Of a stretch of 64,000 bases of DNA, positions 27,876 through 36,822 are shown one piece after another. Source of the stretch: Pedobacter sandarakinus (lineage in GTDB: Bacteria > Bacteroidota > Bacteroidia > Sphingobacteriales > Sphingobacteriaceae). The position numbers and the translations under genes were made by a program. The notes beneath the pieces are model-generated. The model had not been told where the DNA came from, ran no database searches, and was given only the letters and a program-made list of their open reading frames with translations. Within the stretch, counting starts at the first letter, position 1. The number at the start of each line of letters is the position of its first letter. The stretch is from assembly GCF_026240095.1 (NCBI RefSeq), contig NZ_JAPIVG010000002.1, positions 248,001 to 312,000 of the forward strand, given 5' to 3'.

Positions 27876-28949
27876 ATGAAGCATAATTTTGGCGCAGGCC
27901 CTTGTATTTTACCTCAAGAAGTGTTTAAACAAGCTGCACAAGCAGTTTTAGATTTTAACGATGGATTATCAATTTTGGAGATTTCGCATAGAACAACAGA
28001 GTTTGAGGCTGTTGTTGCTGAAGCTGAAAAATTGGTGAAGGAACTATTAAATGTTCCCTCTGGTTATTCCGTTTTGTTTTTACAAGGTGGGGCAAGTTTA
28101 CAGTTTGCAATGGTTCCTATGAATTTATTAGGTGATGATCAAACTGCAACTTATTTGGATACAGGTGTTTGGGCTACTAAGGCGCTAAAAGAGGCTAAGT
28201 TTATTGGAAACGTAAATATAGCTGCCTCGTCCAAAGAGGCTAACTATACTTTTATCCCGAAGGACTTTGAAATTCCCTCAGATAGTGCATATTTTCACTA
28301 TACATCTAATAATACAATTTACGGTACCGAGCTATTCAATGTTCCGCAAACCAGTATTCCCGTAGTTTGTGATATGTCTTCTGATATAATGAGTAGGGTA
28401 ATAGATGTTTCGCAATTCGACTTAATCTACGCAGGTGCACAAAAAAATGTTGGTCCTGCCGGTTTAACCATTGCAATTGTGAAGAATGAGATTTTAGGTA
28501 AAATAGACCGTAAAATTCCATCGATGCTAAATTACCAGTCGCATATAGATAATGGCTCCATGTACAATACACCTCCAGTATTTTCAATCTATGTGGCGTT
28601 GTTAAACCTACGCTGGTTAAAGTCTAAAGGTGGTGTAGCTGAAATTGAAAAAGAGAATAAACAAAAAGCAGAGGCACTTTATAGAGAAATTGATCGTAAT
28701 CCTTTATTTAAAGGTACTTGTGCACTAGAGGATCGCTCCAGAATGAACATTTGTTTCGTGATGGAAAATGCGGAACTTGAAAAGCCATTTTTAAAGCATG
28801 CTGAAGAACAAGGGATTGTGGGAATCAAAGGACATAGAAGCGTTGGTGGTTTTAGAGCGTCGATGTATAACGCGTTGCCAATTACCAGTGTACATGCTTT
28901 AATTGATGCGATGCAATCTTTCGAAGAAAAGCAGGCAAAAATAAATTAA
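27876..28949 (+). CDS. serC: Phosphoserine aminotransferase
   Basis: This PLP enzyme converts 3-phosphohydroxypyruvate to phosphoserine. ATG 27876 ([17 protein letters not shown], 357 residues) is the normal family start; an in-frame ATG 48 bases upstream would add an unrelated AT-rich leader. Signatures are [40 protein letters not shown] and [15 protein letters not shown] (Schiff-base Lys in AQKN). serA follows 40 bases later, forming the serine-biosynthesis pair. Confidence 0.96.
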   Translation: MKHNFGAGPCILPQEVFKQAAQAVLDFNDGLSILEISHRTTEFEAVVAEAEKLVKELLNVPSGYSVLFLQGGASLQFAMVPMNLLGDDQTATYLDTGVWATKALKEAKFIGNVNIAASSKEANYTFIPKDFEIPSDSAYFHYTSNNTIYGTELFNVPQTSIPVVCDMSSDIMSRVIDVSQFDLIYAGAQKNVGPAGLTIAIVKNEILGKIDRKIPSMLNYQSHIDNGSMYNTPPVFSIYVALLNLRWLKSKGGVAEIEKENKQKAEALYREIDRNPLFKGTCALEDRSRMNICFVMENAELEKPFLKHAEEQGIVGIKGHRSVGGFRASMYNALPITSVHALIDAMQSFEEKQAKIN

Positions 28950-28989
28950 TTTAATAGAAACACAGCTTTAGGTTGAACCATCATAAAAA

Positions 28990-29940
28990 ATGATTAAGAT
29001 ATTAGCAAACGATGGAATTGATCCCATCGGTAAAGAATTATTGGAGAAGGCAGGTTTCCAAGTAGACACAGAAACCATTGCGCAGGAAGATTTGGCAGAA
29101 GCATTGAAAAGTTACGATGCAATTACGGTTAGAAGCGCCACGAAGTTACGTAAAGAACTTATCGACGCTGTACCTAATATTAAGTTAATTGGTAGGGGCG
29201 GTGTTGGTATGGATAACATTGACGTAGAATACGCCAGAAGTAAGGGTATTGCCGTAGTTAATACGCCAGCTGCATCATCATTATCAGTAGCAGAACTTGT
29301 ATTCTCTCATTTGTTTACCGGCATCAGATTCTTGCAAGATGCAAATCGAAAAATGCCAGTAGAAGGCGCTTCCCAATTTAATAATCTTAAAAAAGCCTAT
29401 GCCAAAGGAACCGAATTAAGCGGTAAAACAATTGGTATTATCGGTTTTGGTAGAATTGGCCGTGCCACAGCAAAGGTAGCCTTGGGCTTGGGTATGAATG
29501 TTCTAGCTTATGATTTGTATCCATCAGAATCTGAAATTACCCTTGATTTTCAAGGAGGTAAATCAGTAAGCATACCTATTAAAACGGTTTCACTCGAAGA
29601 GGTAATTTCAGGAAGTGATTTCCTCAGTTTGCATACGCCATTTGCAGATAAGCCGATTTTAGGGGCTGATGAATTTGCAAAAATGAAGAATGGTGTTGGA
29701 ATGGTGAATTGTTCTCGTGGCGGAACGTTAGACGAACAAGCCCTAATTTCGGCACTGGATTCTGGCAAGGTTGCTTTTGCTGGGTTAGATGTTTTTGATA
29801 ATGAACCAACTCCCTTAGCCGCAATTCTAAATCACCCGAAAATATCATTAACACCACATATTGGCGCATCTACCAATGAAGCTCAAGAACGTATTGGTAC
29901 GGAATTGGCAACATTGATTATTGAGCATTTCAAAAAATAA
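28990..29940 (+). CDS. serA: D-3-phosphoglycerate dehydrogenase, short form
   Basis: This catalyses the first step of serine synthesis. At 316 residues it is the short form without the C-terminal ACT domain. It has the D-2-hydroxyacid dehydrogenase pattern: VRSATKLRKELIDA, LIGRGGVGMDNID, NAD-binding GKTIGIIGFGRIGRATAKVA, MVNCSRGGTLDEQAL and TPHIGASTNEAQERI (catalytic His). Lack of ACT suggests no serine feedback inhibition. Pairing with serC supports the role over other hydroxyacid dehydrogenases. Confidence 0.92.
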   Translation: MIKILANDGIDPIGKELLEKAGFQVDTETIAQEDLAEALKSYDAITVRSATKLRKELIDAVPNIKLIGRGGVGMDNIDVEYARSKGIAVVNTPAASSLSVAELVFSHLFTGIRFLQDANRKMPVEGASQFNNLKKAYAKGTELSGKTIGIIGFGRIGRATAKVALGLGMNVLAYDLYPSESEITLDFQGGKSVSIPIKTVSLEEVISGSDFLSLHTPFADKPILGADEFAKMKNGVGMVNCSRGGTLDEQALISALDSGKVAFAGLDVFDNEPTPLAAILNHPKISLTPHIGASTNEAQERIGTELATLIIEHFKK

Positions 29941-29951
29941 CTTTCATTTTG

Positions 29952-30004
29952 TCGTTTTGAGCTTGTTGGAAAACGAAACTGTAATTTCGACAAGTTCAAA
30001 ACGA
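29952..30004. repeat. Second type of palindromic repeat, after serA
   Basis: TCGTTTTGAGCTTGTTGGAA (29952-29971) and TTCGACAAGTTCAAAACGA (29986-30004) form an imperfect hairpin of about 20 bp. Its sequence is unrelated to the TGAGGCACGAAGCA type. I recall related TTCGACAAGCTC hairpins as common intergenic repeats in this phylum. It may also end serC-serA transcription. Confidence 0.6.
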
Positions 30005-30010
30005 TATTTA

Positions 30011-30157
30011 TCAGTCCAAAGCTTGGGTTAATACCCAATATCGATAGCCTAAAATTGCCTTTTCAAATGTTGTTAGTTTATTTGGATCCTTTTTAATCAG
30101 GCTCGGCAAAATCGCATTGTTCAATTTCAATAACACCTTAAATAGTCGCTTTTTCAT
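30011..30157 (-). CDS. 48-residue small protein, Bacteroidetes-type
   Basis: The frame from ATG 30157 to TGA 30011 encodes 48 residues: basic N-terminus MKKRLFKVLLKLNNAILPSL, linker IKKDPNKLTTFEKA, and C-terminus ILGYRYWVLTQALD. Composition (hydrophobic helix, PS-KKD turn, GYRYWV end) is protein-like and resembles a family of about 50-residue Bacteroidetes proteins that I recall being auto-labelled SsrA-binding; the label is doubtful since it has no SmpB fold. Its start overlaps the end of the upstream gene by 20 bases, which suggests coupled translation. Function is unknown. Confidence 0.75.
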   Translation of the reverse strand: MKKRLFKVLLKLNNAILPSLIKKDPNKLTTFEKAILGYRYWVLTQALD

Positions 30158-30656
30158 TTTTTTTCAGTTTTTTATTGAAGAAATACATTCCGCCAAACAT
30201 CACTAATAGTAGAAATGCGATGATGTAATAAGAGATACCACTACCATTCTTGGCTGCAATATCCTTCTTTAATTCTTCATTTTGGTCTTGCAGTTTCTTG
30301 ATGGTAAGCATGTAGTTGTTAATTCTTTCCTGTGAATTATCTGCTATCGAAACTTTCTTTTGATTTTCTAGATCTTTATAGTCCATTAGCACCTTAAGTT
30401 CCTTGAAAATATTATTGTCTGTCAATACGACCTGACGAAGAATCTCGTTTGAATTTTTGATATCTTTTTTCGTTTGCCATCCAAATATTCCTGTCCTTTT
30501 AGTCAAGCTTTCATCGTATTGCCCAAACTTCGCACTTCGCTCTGCTAATAAAGAATTAACCTTAACGCGTTGAGCAGCGTAGCTTGAAGTATCTTGTTGG
30601 GCGAAGGTTTGGTAGCCCATTATTAAGATCGATAGTAAACATACATATTTCCTCAT
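30138..30656 (-). CDS. Exported coiled-coil protein with C-terminal membrane anchor
   Basis: I do not recognise this 172-residue protein. It has a signal peptide (MRKYVCLLSILIMGYQTFAQ), a helical middle (residues 25-130) with a coiled coil near MLTIKKLQDQNEELKKDIAA, and one transmembrane helix near the C-terminus (YYIIAFLLLVMFGGMYFF) followed by the basic tail NKKLKKNEKATI. So most of it should be periplasmic, anchored in the inner membrane. The 260 bases upstream hold no clear promoter. It overlaps the small gene downstream. Confidence 0.65.
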   Translation of the reverse strand: MRKYVCLLSILIMGYQTFAQQDTSSYAAQRVKVNSLLAERSAKFGQYDESLTKRTGIFGWQTKKDIKNSNEILRQVVLTDNNIFKELKVLMDYKDLENQKKVSIADNSQERINNYMLTIKKLQDQNEELKKDIAAKNGSGISYYIIAFLLLVMFGGMYFFNKKLKKNEKATI

Positions 30657-30917
30657 TCGATATAAACGTTAGAAGCGTATAAGTTGTTTGAAAGCAAGTT
30701 CCTTTGGCATGAGCGTATCCGGTTTCAATATTCCCATTCACCCTCATTTAAGACGATATAGCAAAACATTAAACTTTGAAAGCGAAATAAAAAGCTGAAA
30801 AAACACGCTAAACTCCAAGAGTGATGAAACCAGGTAATTAGCTGATCAATGAACTTATTCACATAGCAATCTGTCTATCAATAAACTATTGAACTAAAAA
30901 TGAGTGAATAAGTTAAC

Positions 30918-31697
30918 CTAAGAATGAAACTCGACCCTCACGATATCGCCGAGATGCAAACCAAGCAATCCACTTGCCTTGCCTTTATTGATTGCAATTT
31001 CTAAATGGTTACTAATTCCAAAGAGACAAAGTTTCTCGCCTTCCTGAACCTCGTTGTAATGCCAACTAAGTTGGGTAATGGTTTCACTTTTTCTGAAGTA
31101 TAAAGTGAAGTCTCTGTTCTTTTGAATTCTGGTGAACAAGTCTTTTGTAATGTTAGTAATCACGTTACAAAATGTATCAATATAAATTACACTTCCTCTG
31201 ATGATATCTCGCTCAATTACAGGGTGTAAAAGCATCTTTTGCTCAATATTTGCTACAGGTATGCCAATATCTTTAAGTTTGCCACCTTTTGCAAGGTGAG
31301 TTGCCGCTTTAACAAAAATATCTACCAACGGAAAATGAAGGTATTTCAAATCCTGCATGATATTTAACTCTACAACGTCTTCAGGTACATCATCGAAAAG
31401 CAAAGAAAATATTCCATTATCTGCACCTACAAAGAAGTGATCTTTATGTTTTATAGCGATGTACTTCGTGTTTTCACTATAAACAGAATCAATGCCTATA
31501 AGATGGACCGTGTTTTTAGGAAAGTATGGGTAGGCATTTTTTAATACAAACGCAGCGTAGGAAATATTAAATGATGGAACTTCATGGGTAATATCAACTA
31601 AATTAACATTAGGCATAAGACTTAGCAAACTACCTTTGAGGGCACTTTGGTAAAAATCTTTCGAACCTAAATCTGTTGTTAAAGTAATTATCCCCAT
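30918..31697 (-). CDS. SAM hydroxide adenosyltransferase (DUF62 family)
   Basis: This family hydrolyses S-adenosylmethionine to adenosine and methionine and is homologous to fluorinase and chlorinase. ATG 31697 gives MGIITLTTDLGSKDFYQSAL, 259 residues, the standard start; an upstream ATG at 31757 would add 20 unconserved residues. Further signatures are VDITHEVPSFNISYAAFVL, FFVGADNGIFSLLFDD and CNVITNITKDLF. The Asp-Lys-type active site for hydroxide is plausible but was not aligned. It is divergent from phoH. Confidence 0.88.
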   Translation of the reverse strand: MGIITLTTDLGSKDFYQSALKGSLLSLMPNVNLVDITHEVPSFNISYAAFVLKNAYPYFPKNTVHLIGIDSVYSENTKYIAIKHKDHFFVGADNGIFSLLFDDVPEDVVELNIMQDLKYLHFPLVDIFVKAATHLAKGGKLKDIGIPVANIEQKMLLHPVIERDIIRGSVIYIDTFCNVITNITKDLFTRIQKNRDFTLYFRKSETITQLSWHYNEVQEGEKLCLFGISNHLEIAINKGKASGLLGLHLGDIVRVEFHS

Positions 31698-31800
31698 GAA
31701 AAATTCATTATTATTGCTTATTCTTGTGCATAGGCCTAAGCGTCTGCAAATATTCAAATTTTAATTAATATACCCCGATAACTTTTTAAAATACTACAGT

Positions 31801-32760
31801 TTGAACGAATTAAAATTAACCCTAGATACCGTAAATCCAGCTCACTTCTGGGGTGCTAACAACGAGAATTACGAAATGATTAAGAGCGCTTTCGCAAAGT
31901 TAAAACTGGTAGCGAGAGGAAGTGATGTCAAGGTACTCGGGGATGAGCAAGAGCTTAAAACTTTTGAGGAGAAATTTAATCAATTGGTTGCACATCTTGA
32001 GAAATATAGCTCATTAACAAATAATGATGTGGAATCGATTCTGGGGGCTAAAACAATTGGTACACAGAAAAAAGAGGTAGACCAGCCAACAGGCGGAGGG
32101 GGTGAAGTAATTGTTTTTGGTACTAATGGGTTACTCGTTAAAGCACGCACAGCGAATCAGCGCAAAATGGTAAGCAGCATTGCTAAAAATGATATTCTAT
32201 TTGCTATTGGTCCGGCTGGTACCGGAAAAACCTATACTGCTGTTGCACTTGCGGTAAGAGCACTTAAGAACAAGGAAATTAAGCGAATTATTCTAACTCG
32301 TCCGGCGGTTGAGGCTGGTGAAAACCTGGGTTTCTTGCCAGGAGACTTAAAAGAGAAAATCGATCCCTATTTACGCCCGCTTTATGATGCGCTGGATGAT
32401 ATGATTCCTGCTGAGAAGTTAAAGTTTTATATCGAGAACCGAACGATTGAAATTGCTCCATTGGCTTTTATGCGTGGTCGAACGCTTGATAATTGCTTCG
32501 TTATATTGGATGAGGCCCAGAATGCTACAGACATGCAGCTGAAAATGTTTTTAACGCGTATGGGTCCAACTGCTAAGTTCATCGTAACAGGAGACGTAAC
32601 TCAGGTCGATTTGCCAAAGAAACAAATGTCTGGCTTATTTAATGGTCTAAGAATTCTAGAAGACATAAAAGGAATCGATATTATTTATCTAAGTGGTGAA
32701 GATGTAGTTCGCCACAAGTTAGTTAAAGACATTTTGAAAGCTTATGGAGATATTCAGTAA
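31801..32760 (+). CDS. phoH: PhoH-like ATPase (YbeZ family)
   Basis: This cytosolic P-loop protein has 319 residues. Walker A IGPAGTGKTYTAVALAVRAL (about 137-156) and Walker B CFVILDEAQNATDMQLKMFL are clear, with FIVTGDVTQVDLP. The N-terminus NELKLTLDTVNPAHFWG is the conserved PhoH leader and starts at TTG 31801, the only start in frame that keeps it. YbeZ relatives act in RNA handling with YbeY, whose gene is not adjacent here. The possible -7 box TAACTTTT has one mismatch. Confidence 0.92.
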   Translation: MNELKLTLDTVNPAHFWGANNENYEMIKSAFAKLKLVARGSDVKVLGDEQELKTFEEKFNQLVAHLEKYSSLTNNDVESILGAKTIGTQKKEVDQPTGGGGEVIVFGTNGLLVKARTANQRKMVSSIAKNDILFAIGPAGTGKTYTAVALAVRALKNKEIKRIILTRPAVEAGENLGFLPGDLKEKIDPYLRPLYDALDDMIPAEKLKFYIENRTIEIAPLAFMRGRTLDNCFVILDEAQNATDMQLKMFLTRMGPTAKFIVTGDVTQVDLPKKQMSGLFNGLRILEDIKGIDIIYLSGEDVVRHKLVKDILKAYGDIQ

Positions 32761-32821
32761 GTTTTGAGGTTTGCAAATGAAGGATCTAGATTTGAATATC
32801 AATTAGCAAGACATCAATCTT

Positions 32822-33103
32822 ATGCTCCAATTTATCCTCAATAAAAAATTCACTTTAGCTTTTGAAGCTTTGGAGAATAAATTGAGGTTAGTCCTTTTTG
32901 AAGGCGATGAAGAATTGGTTTGCAGAATAGAAAAGCTTAAAAATTTGCAGCACTTTTTGGCAGAAGACCAAACTCATCTTTTTAAAGGGAGGTTACAGCT
33001 TAGCAAAAGAGGAGGTGTTATTGAAGTTTTGGTGAAACAAAAATCTGTTGGCATCAGCTCATCAAGTACTTTCAGGGAAATTCTGCAAGCTAGCAATACT
33101 TAA
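32822..33103 (+). CDS. Small uncharacterised protein between phoH and purC
   Basis: I do not recognise this 93-residue soluble protein. The first half is helical (MLQFILNKKFTLAFEALENK) and the second beta-rich (LSKRGGVIEVLVKQKSVGIS). Codon use looks like that of its neighbours, and it lies in line with phoH and purC with 61 and 86 bases between. It may be restricted to Sphingobacteriaceae. Confidence 0.6.
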   Translation: MLQFILNKKFTLAFEALENKLRLVLFEGDEELVCRIEKLKNLQHFLAEDQTHLFKGRLQLSKRGGVIEVLVKQKSVGISSSSTFREILQASNT

Positions 33104-33189
33104 ATCTTCAAATTCTGCCTTAAACTTCGTGATCGCAAATCAAGTCTCATATCGTACTACTCATATCTTTTTCCTATTTTTATGCCCTC

Positions 33190-34134
33190 ATGAAAGCACT
33201 AAAAGAAACTCACTTTAATTTTCCAAATCAAAGCAATTTTTACAAAGGCAAGGTACGCGATGTGTATACAATTGCCGATCAGTCTATGGTAATGGTAGTG
33301 TCAGACAGGATATCTGCCTTTGATGTGGTTTTGCCAGAAGCGATTCCATTTAAAGGACAGGTGCTTAACCAAATAGCCGCTAAATTTCTAGAAGCCACTC
33401 AAGACATCGTTCCAAATTGGGTTTTGTCTGTGCCAGATCCAATGGTTACAATTGGAAGGATCTGCGAACCATTCAAAGTTGAGATGGTGATTCGTGGCTA
33501 TCTTGCTGGACATGCCTGGCGGGAATACAGCTCAGGTAAGAGAATGGTTTGTGGCATTGCTTTACCCGAAGGACTAAAAGAAAATGATAAGCTGCCGCAA
33601 CCTATCATCACGCCGACCACAAAAGCATCAGTTGGGCACGATGAAGATATTTCTAAAGAAGATATTCTGGCTAAAGGAATTGTTTCAATATCAGACTATG
33701 AAAAACTTGAAGAATATACCTATCAGTTGTACCAACGGGGTACTGAGATCGCAGCAAAAAGCGATTTAATTTTAGTAGATACTAAATACGAATTTGGTAA
33801 AGCCGATGGCGTTATCTACTTAATTGATGAAATCCATACGCCAGATTCTTCGCGTTATTTTTATGCAGAGGGATATCTACAACGCCAGGATGCCGATGAG
33901 CCCCAAAAGCAACTATCAAAAGAGTTTGTTAGGAAATGGTTGATCGAAAATGGTTTCCAAGGCAAAGACGGGCAAGTTGTTCCAGAGATGACCCCAGAAA
34001 TTGTAAATTCTATTTCGGAAAGATATATCGAACTATATGAGCAAATTGTAGGTGAAAAGTTCGTCAAAGCTGATGCCGAATCCATCTCAACCCGTATCGA
34101 AAGCAATGTGCTTAAGGCTTTGGAAACCCTTTAA
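33190..34134 (+). CDS. purC: Phosphoribosylaminoimidazole-succinocarboxamide synthase (SAICAR synthetase)
   Basis: This joins aspartate to CAIR in purine synthesis. It is the long form of 314 residues with [70 protein letters not shown] and [20 protein letters not shown]. It sits alone among the purine genes; the STAS and rnz genes follow on the same strand. Confidence 0.96.
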   Translation: MKALKETHFNFPNQSNFYKGKVRDVYTIADQSMVMVVSDRISAFDVVLPEAIPFKGQVLNQIAAKFLEATQDIVPNWVLSVPDPMVTIGRICEPFKVEMVIRGYLAGHAWREYSSGKRMVCGIALPEGLKENDKLPQPIITPTTKASVGHDEDISKEDILAKGIVSISDYEKLEEYTYQLYQRGTEIAAKSDLILVDTKYEFGKADGVIYLIDEIHTPDSSRYFYAEGYLQRQDADEPQKQLSKEFVRKWLIENGFQGKDGQVVPEMTPEIVNSISERYIELYEQIVGEKFVKADAESISTRIESNVLKALETL

Positions 34135-34169
34135 ATTTTTATACATTTATAACGTAAAGATTAAAAGCA

Positions 34170-34547
34170 ATGAAATTTTCAGTTGATAAACACGATAAAT
34201 ACGTAACCTTAAAGTTAAAAGAACCTAGGTTTACGAATGATAATGCTCCAGGATTAAAATCTGAATTGTATTTACTAAACGCCGAAGGTTTTAAAAACAT
34301 AATTGTAGATCTTAGTCAAGTAAAAGAATGCACAGATGCACAAGATCTAAGTTGCCTTTTAGTGGGCGATCGATTATGTAAATCTGCGGGTGGTTTGTTT
34401 ATCGTTACCGGTATAAACGACCAGATTGCACCAATTATAGAATTATCAAACATATTCCAGTCTGTAACGTTTGTTAATACATTAGCAGAGGCAACTGATT
34501 TCATCTTTATGGATGAGCTGGAAAAAGAATTTAGAGGCGCTCAATAG
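34170..34547 (+). CDS. STAS-domain protein (anti-sigma factor antagonist-like)
   Basis: This 125-residue single STAS domain has KNIIVDLSQVKECTDAQDLSC (about residues 47-67), where the phosphorylatable Ser/Thr region of SpoIIAA relatives lies, and GGLFIVTGINDQIAPIIELS, the usual second strand-helix. Ser/Thr sits in CTDAQDLSC, but whether it is phosphorylated cannot be read. No anti-sigma kinase or sigma gene is adjacent. A strong terminator follows. Confidence 0.82.
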   Translation: MKFSVDKHDKYVTLKLKEPRFTNDNAPGLKSELYLLNAEGFKNIIVDLSQVKECTDAQDLSCLLVGDRLCKSAGGLFIVTGINDQIAPIIELSNIFQSVTFVNTLAEATDFIFMDELEKEFRGAQ

Positions 34548-34566
34548 CGATTATAAAATACAACTT

Positions 34567-34602
34567 AAGCCTCGTAGTTATTCATTATCTACGAGGCTTT
34601 TT
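34567..34602 (+). terminator. Rho-independent terminator after the STAS gene
   Basis: AAGCCTCGTAG (34567-34577) and CTACGAGGCTT (34589-34599) form a perfect 11-bp stem with a T-run. It ends 14 bases before the rnz ATG, so rnz transcription must start inside or after it, or read through. Confidence 0.85.
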
Positions 34603-34616
34603 ATATCAATAGCACA

Positions 34617-35522
34617 ATGAAATTTGAGGTAACGATTCTTGGAAGTAGCTCTGCGACACCTGTTTACAATAGAAATCCATCGGCGCAGCTTTTAAATTGT
34701 AACGAAAAATTTTATTTGATAGATTGTGGAGAGGGTACTCAACTACAGTTGTCTAAATACAACCTAAAAGCAAACCGGATAGATTATATTTTTATCAGTC
34801 ACTTACATGGCGACCATTATTTCGGACTAGTTGGTCTCCTGTCAAGCTTGCACCTCAATGGTCGTACGAAGGCTATTCAGATTTTTGCGCCTGCGCCTTT
34901 ATCAGAAATTTTAGAAATTCAATTTAAATATTCTGATACCACGTTACGTTATCCCATTGAATTTACTTCCATTGAAGCCGATATGCCACGGCAGATTTTC
35001 GAAAACCAGGATCTAATTGTTAGAACGGTAGTCTTAAATCATCGCATCCCCACAACTGGCTTTGTTTTTCAACAAAAGCCACGTCAGCGTAAGCTTATTA
35101 AAGAAAAGACAGACCAGATACCAATGGCATATTATACCGCACTGAAAAAAGGCGTTGATGTGGAGTTGCCGGATGGAAGGATTATCAAAAGCATAGATTA
35201 TACTTCGCCACCAGATGAACCCAGAAGCTATGCGTACTGTTCTGATACGATGTTAGACAAGCGCTATTTCGAGGCCATAAAAGATTGCGATACGCTTTAT
35301 CACGAAGCCACTTTTCTACACGAACTCATAGATCGGGCTTTGGAGACCCATCATACCACCGCACTTCAGGCCGGTGAGGTAGCCAAAATTGTTGGCGCTA
35401 AAAAGTTGCTTATTGGCCATTTTTCTTCTCGATATAAAACGCTTCAAATGCTATTGGAAGAAACCCAATCAGTATTTCAAAATACCGAATTGGCTGTAGA
35501 GGGGAGAACATTTAGTCTTTAG
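34617..35522 (+). CDS. rnz: Ribonuclease Z
   Basis: This metallo-beta-lactamase-fold endonuclease trims tRNA 3' ends. It has 301 residues, the short form. Metal motifs are ISHLHGDHYFGLVGLLSSL (HxHxDH), later HRIPTTGF, YCSDTMLD (Asp), HEATFLHEL and the final LLIGHFSSRYK. Start EVTILGSSSATPVYNRNPSA is typical. It follows a terminator by 14 bases, so its own promoter or readthrough is needed. Confidence 0.95.
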   Translation: MKFEVTILGSSSATPVYNRNPSAQLLNCNEKFYLIDCGEGTQLQLSKYNLKANRIDYIFISHLHGDHYFGLVGLLSSLHLNGRTKAIQIFAPAPLSEILEIQFKYSDTTLRYPIEFTSIEADMPRQIFENQDLIVRTVVLNHRIPTTGFVFQQKPRQRKLIKEKTDQIPMAYYTALKKGVDVELPDGRIIKSIDYTSPPDEPRSYAYCSDTMLDKRYFEAIKDCDTLYHEATFLHELIDRALETHHTTALQAGEVAKIVGAKKLLIGHFSSRYKTLQMLLEETQSVFQNTELAVEGRTFSL

Positions 35523-35647
35523 GGTTTTACTAATCAGACAAAAAGAATCTACATCTCGAATATCGGTAGCCACCTCTTGAAGTAGATGTTGTTCTTTCTG
35601 TTTATCATTCATTAATCCACTCGAAAACCTTTAAGAAATAATATTCA

Positions 35648-35678
35648 ATAAAAAGGCCCCAGGTGAAACCTGAGGCCC
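35648..35678 (-). terminator. Terminator after mlaD
   Basis: On the minus strand GGGCCTCAGG and CCTGGGGCC pair with one mismatch around a five-base loop, followed by TTTTTATT. It lies 20 bases past the mlaD stop; on the plus strand it could also halt rnz transcription, but with no T-run. Confidence 0.75.
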
Positions 35679-35698
35679 TAATCTTGTTAATAGATTTA

Positions 35699-36652
35699 CT
35701 ATTTATCTTTCTTATTTCCACCACCAAATACAGAGAAATGGACGTAACGCTTAGGATTAGCTTTTAAGTCTATCATCAACTCATCCAAGTTCTTGCTGGC
35801 GTTATTTAGGTTATTATACATTTTTTCATCATTAAGCAATAAGCCTAACGATCCCTTACCATTTTTGATGCCGGCAATAACACTTTGAAGATCATTGATG
35901 GCATTGTTGGCATTATCTAGCGTTTCCTTAAAGTTAGCAGCGGCAAACTTGTCGGTAACCGTATTAATGTTGGTAAGAATGTCGCTAATTTTCTTGTTGT
36001 TGTTATTCAGATTGGCCGTAATGCCTTCTACATTTTTAAAGATAGCTTCAATACGAGCGCTTTCAGAGCCAACTAAACCGTCAACTTTTCTAGAGGTAGT
36101 TTCCAATGATGCCAAAGTTCCTGCTATGCTGTTAAAACTCTTGTCAACATTCTTCTGAAAGTTGGGATTTAAAATGGAGTTTACACTACTTAGAATAGAA
36201 TCCATTTTGCCAATAATTAGTTCTGCTTTCTTTTGTACTGGTTGCACCTGATCCATTAAACCCTTCTCTACATTAGCATTTAATGTAAAACCATCTTCTG
36301 CCATCTTTTTAGAATTACCTAACGACATAACAATTGCTTTGCTGCCCAAAAGATCTGTACCTTCTAATTTGGCAATGCTATTTTCTGGAATGTCATATTT
36401 GCTGTTGATACTTAGGGTTGCTAAGATTGTGCCACCAGGCTCAAGCTGTAGTTTTGCCACACGACCAATTTGATACCCATTAATTAAAACTGGTTTTGAA
36501 ACGGTTAAACCATCCACGCTGGTATATCTGGCAAAAAGGGTGGTTTCACTTGAAAATATCGAATTTCCTTTTAGAAAGTTATACCCAATAATTAATAAAG
36601 CAATGGCAAATGCAGCTAAAATGCCTACTTTGGTTTCGTTCTTAATTTTCAT
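35699..36652 (-). CDS. mlaD: MCE-family phospholipid-transport protein (MlaD-like)
   Basis: This 317-residue protein is anchored by one N-terminal membrane helix (VGILAAFAIALLIIGYNFL). The MCE domain (YTSVDGLTVSKPVLINGYQIG, VLSLGNSKK-like region) is followed by a long helical tail (residues 120-300) rich in Asn and coiled-coil pattern. MlaD forms the hexameric periplasmic ring of the lipid transporter that keeps outer-membrane asymmetry. mlaE and mlaF are not in the window, and whether it works with them or with another MCE system is open. It has its own promoter and terminator. Confidence 0.85.
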   Translation of the reverse strand: MKIKNETKVGILAAFAIALLIIGYNFLKGNSIFSSETTLFARYTSVDGLTVSKPVLINGYQIGRVAKLQLEPGGTILATLSINSKYDIPENSIAKLEGTDLLGSKAIVMSLGNSKKMAEDGFTLNANVEKGLMDQVQPVQKKAELIIGKMDSILSSVNSILNPNFQKNVDKSFNSIAGTLASLETTSRKVDGLVGSESARIEAIFKNVEGITANLNNNNKKISDILTNINTVTDKFAAANFKETLDNANNAINDLQSVIAGIKNGKGSLGLLLNDEKMYNNLNNASKNLDELMIDLKANPKRYVHFSVFGGGNKKDK

Positions 36653-36723
36653 CTGTTTCTATTTACGGCTGCAAATGTTGAGTTGATTTATCAAATTTGC
36701 TTGAGCGCTATCAATTTTTAATG

Positions 36724-36756
36724 CAAAGGTATTATAATAGATAATGTTTGCATCAA
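36724..36756 (-). promoter_or_regulatory. Promoter of mlaD
   Basis: TACCTTTG on the minus strand (36731-36724) fits the -7 consensus, with TTG (36756-36754) 22 bases upstream. Start would be near 36717, giving a 65-base leader. Confidence 0.6.
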
Positions 36757-36822
36757 CGATTTTGTTTGCTATTTGTTATTTTACTTGTTAATTATGATTT
36801 TGTTAACATTTATAATGCCAAA

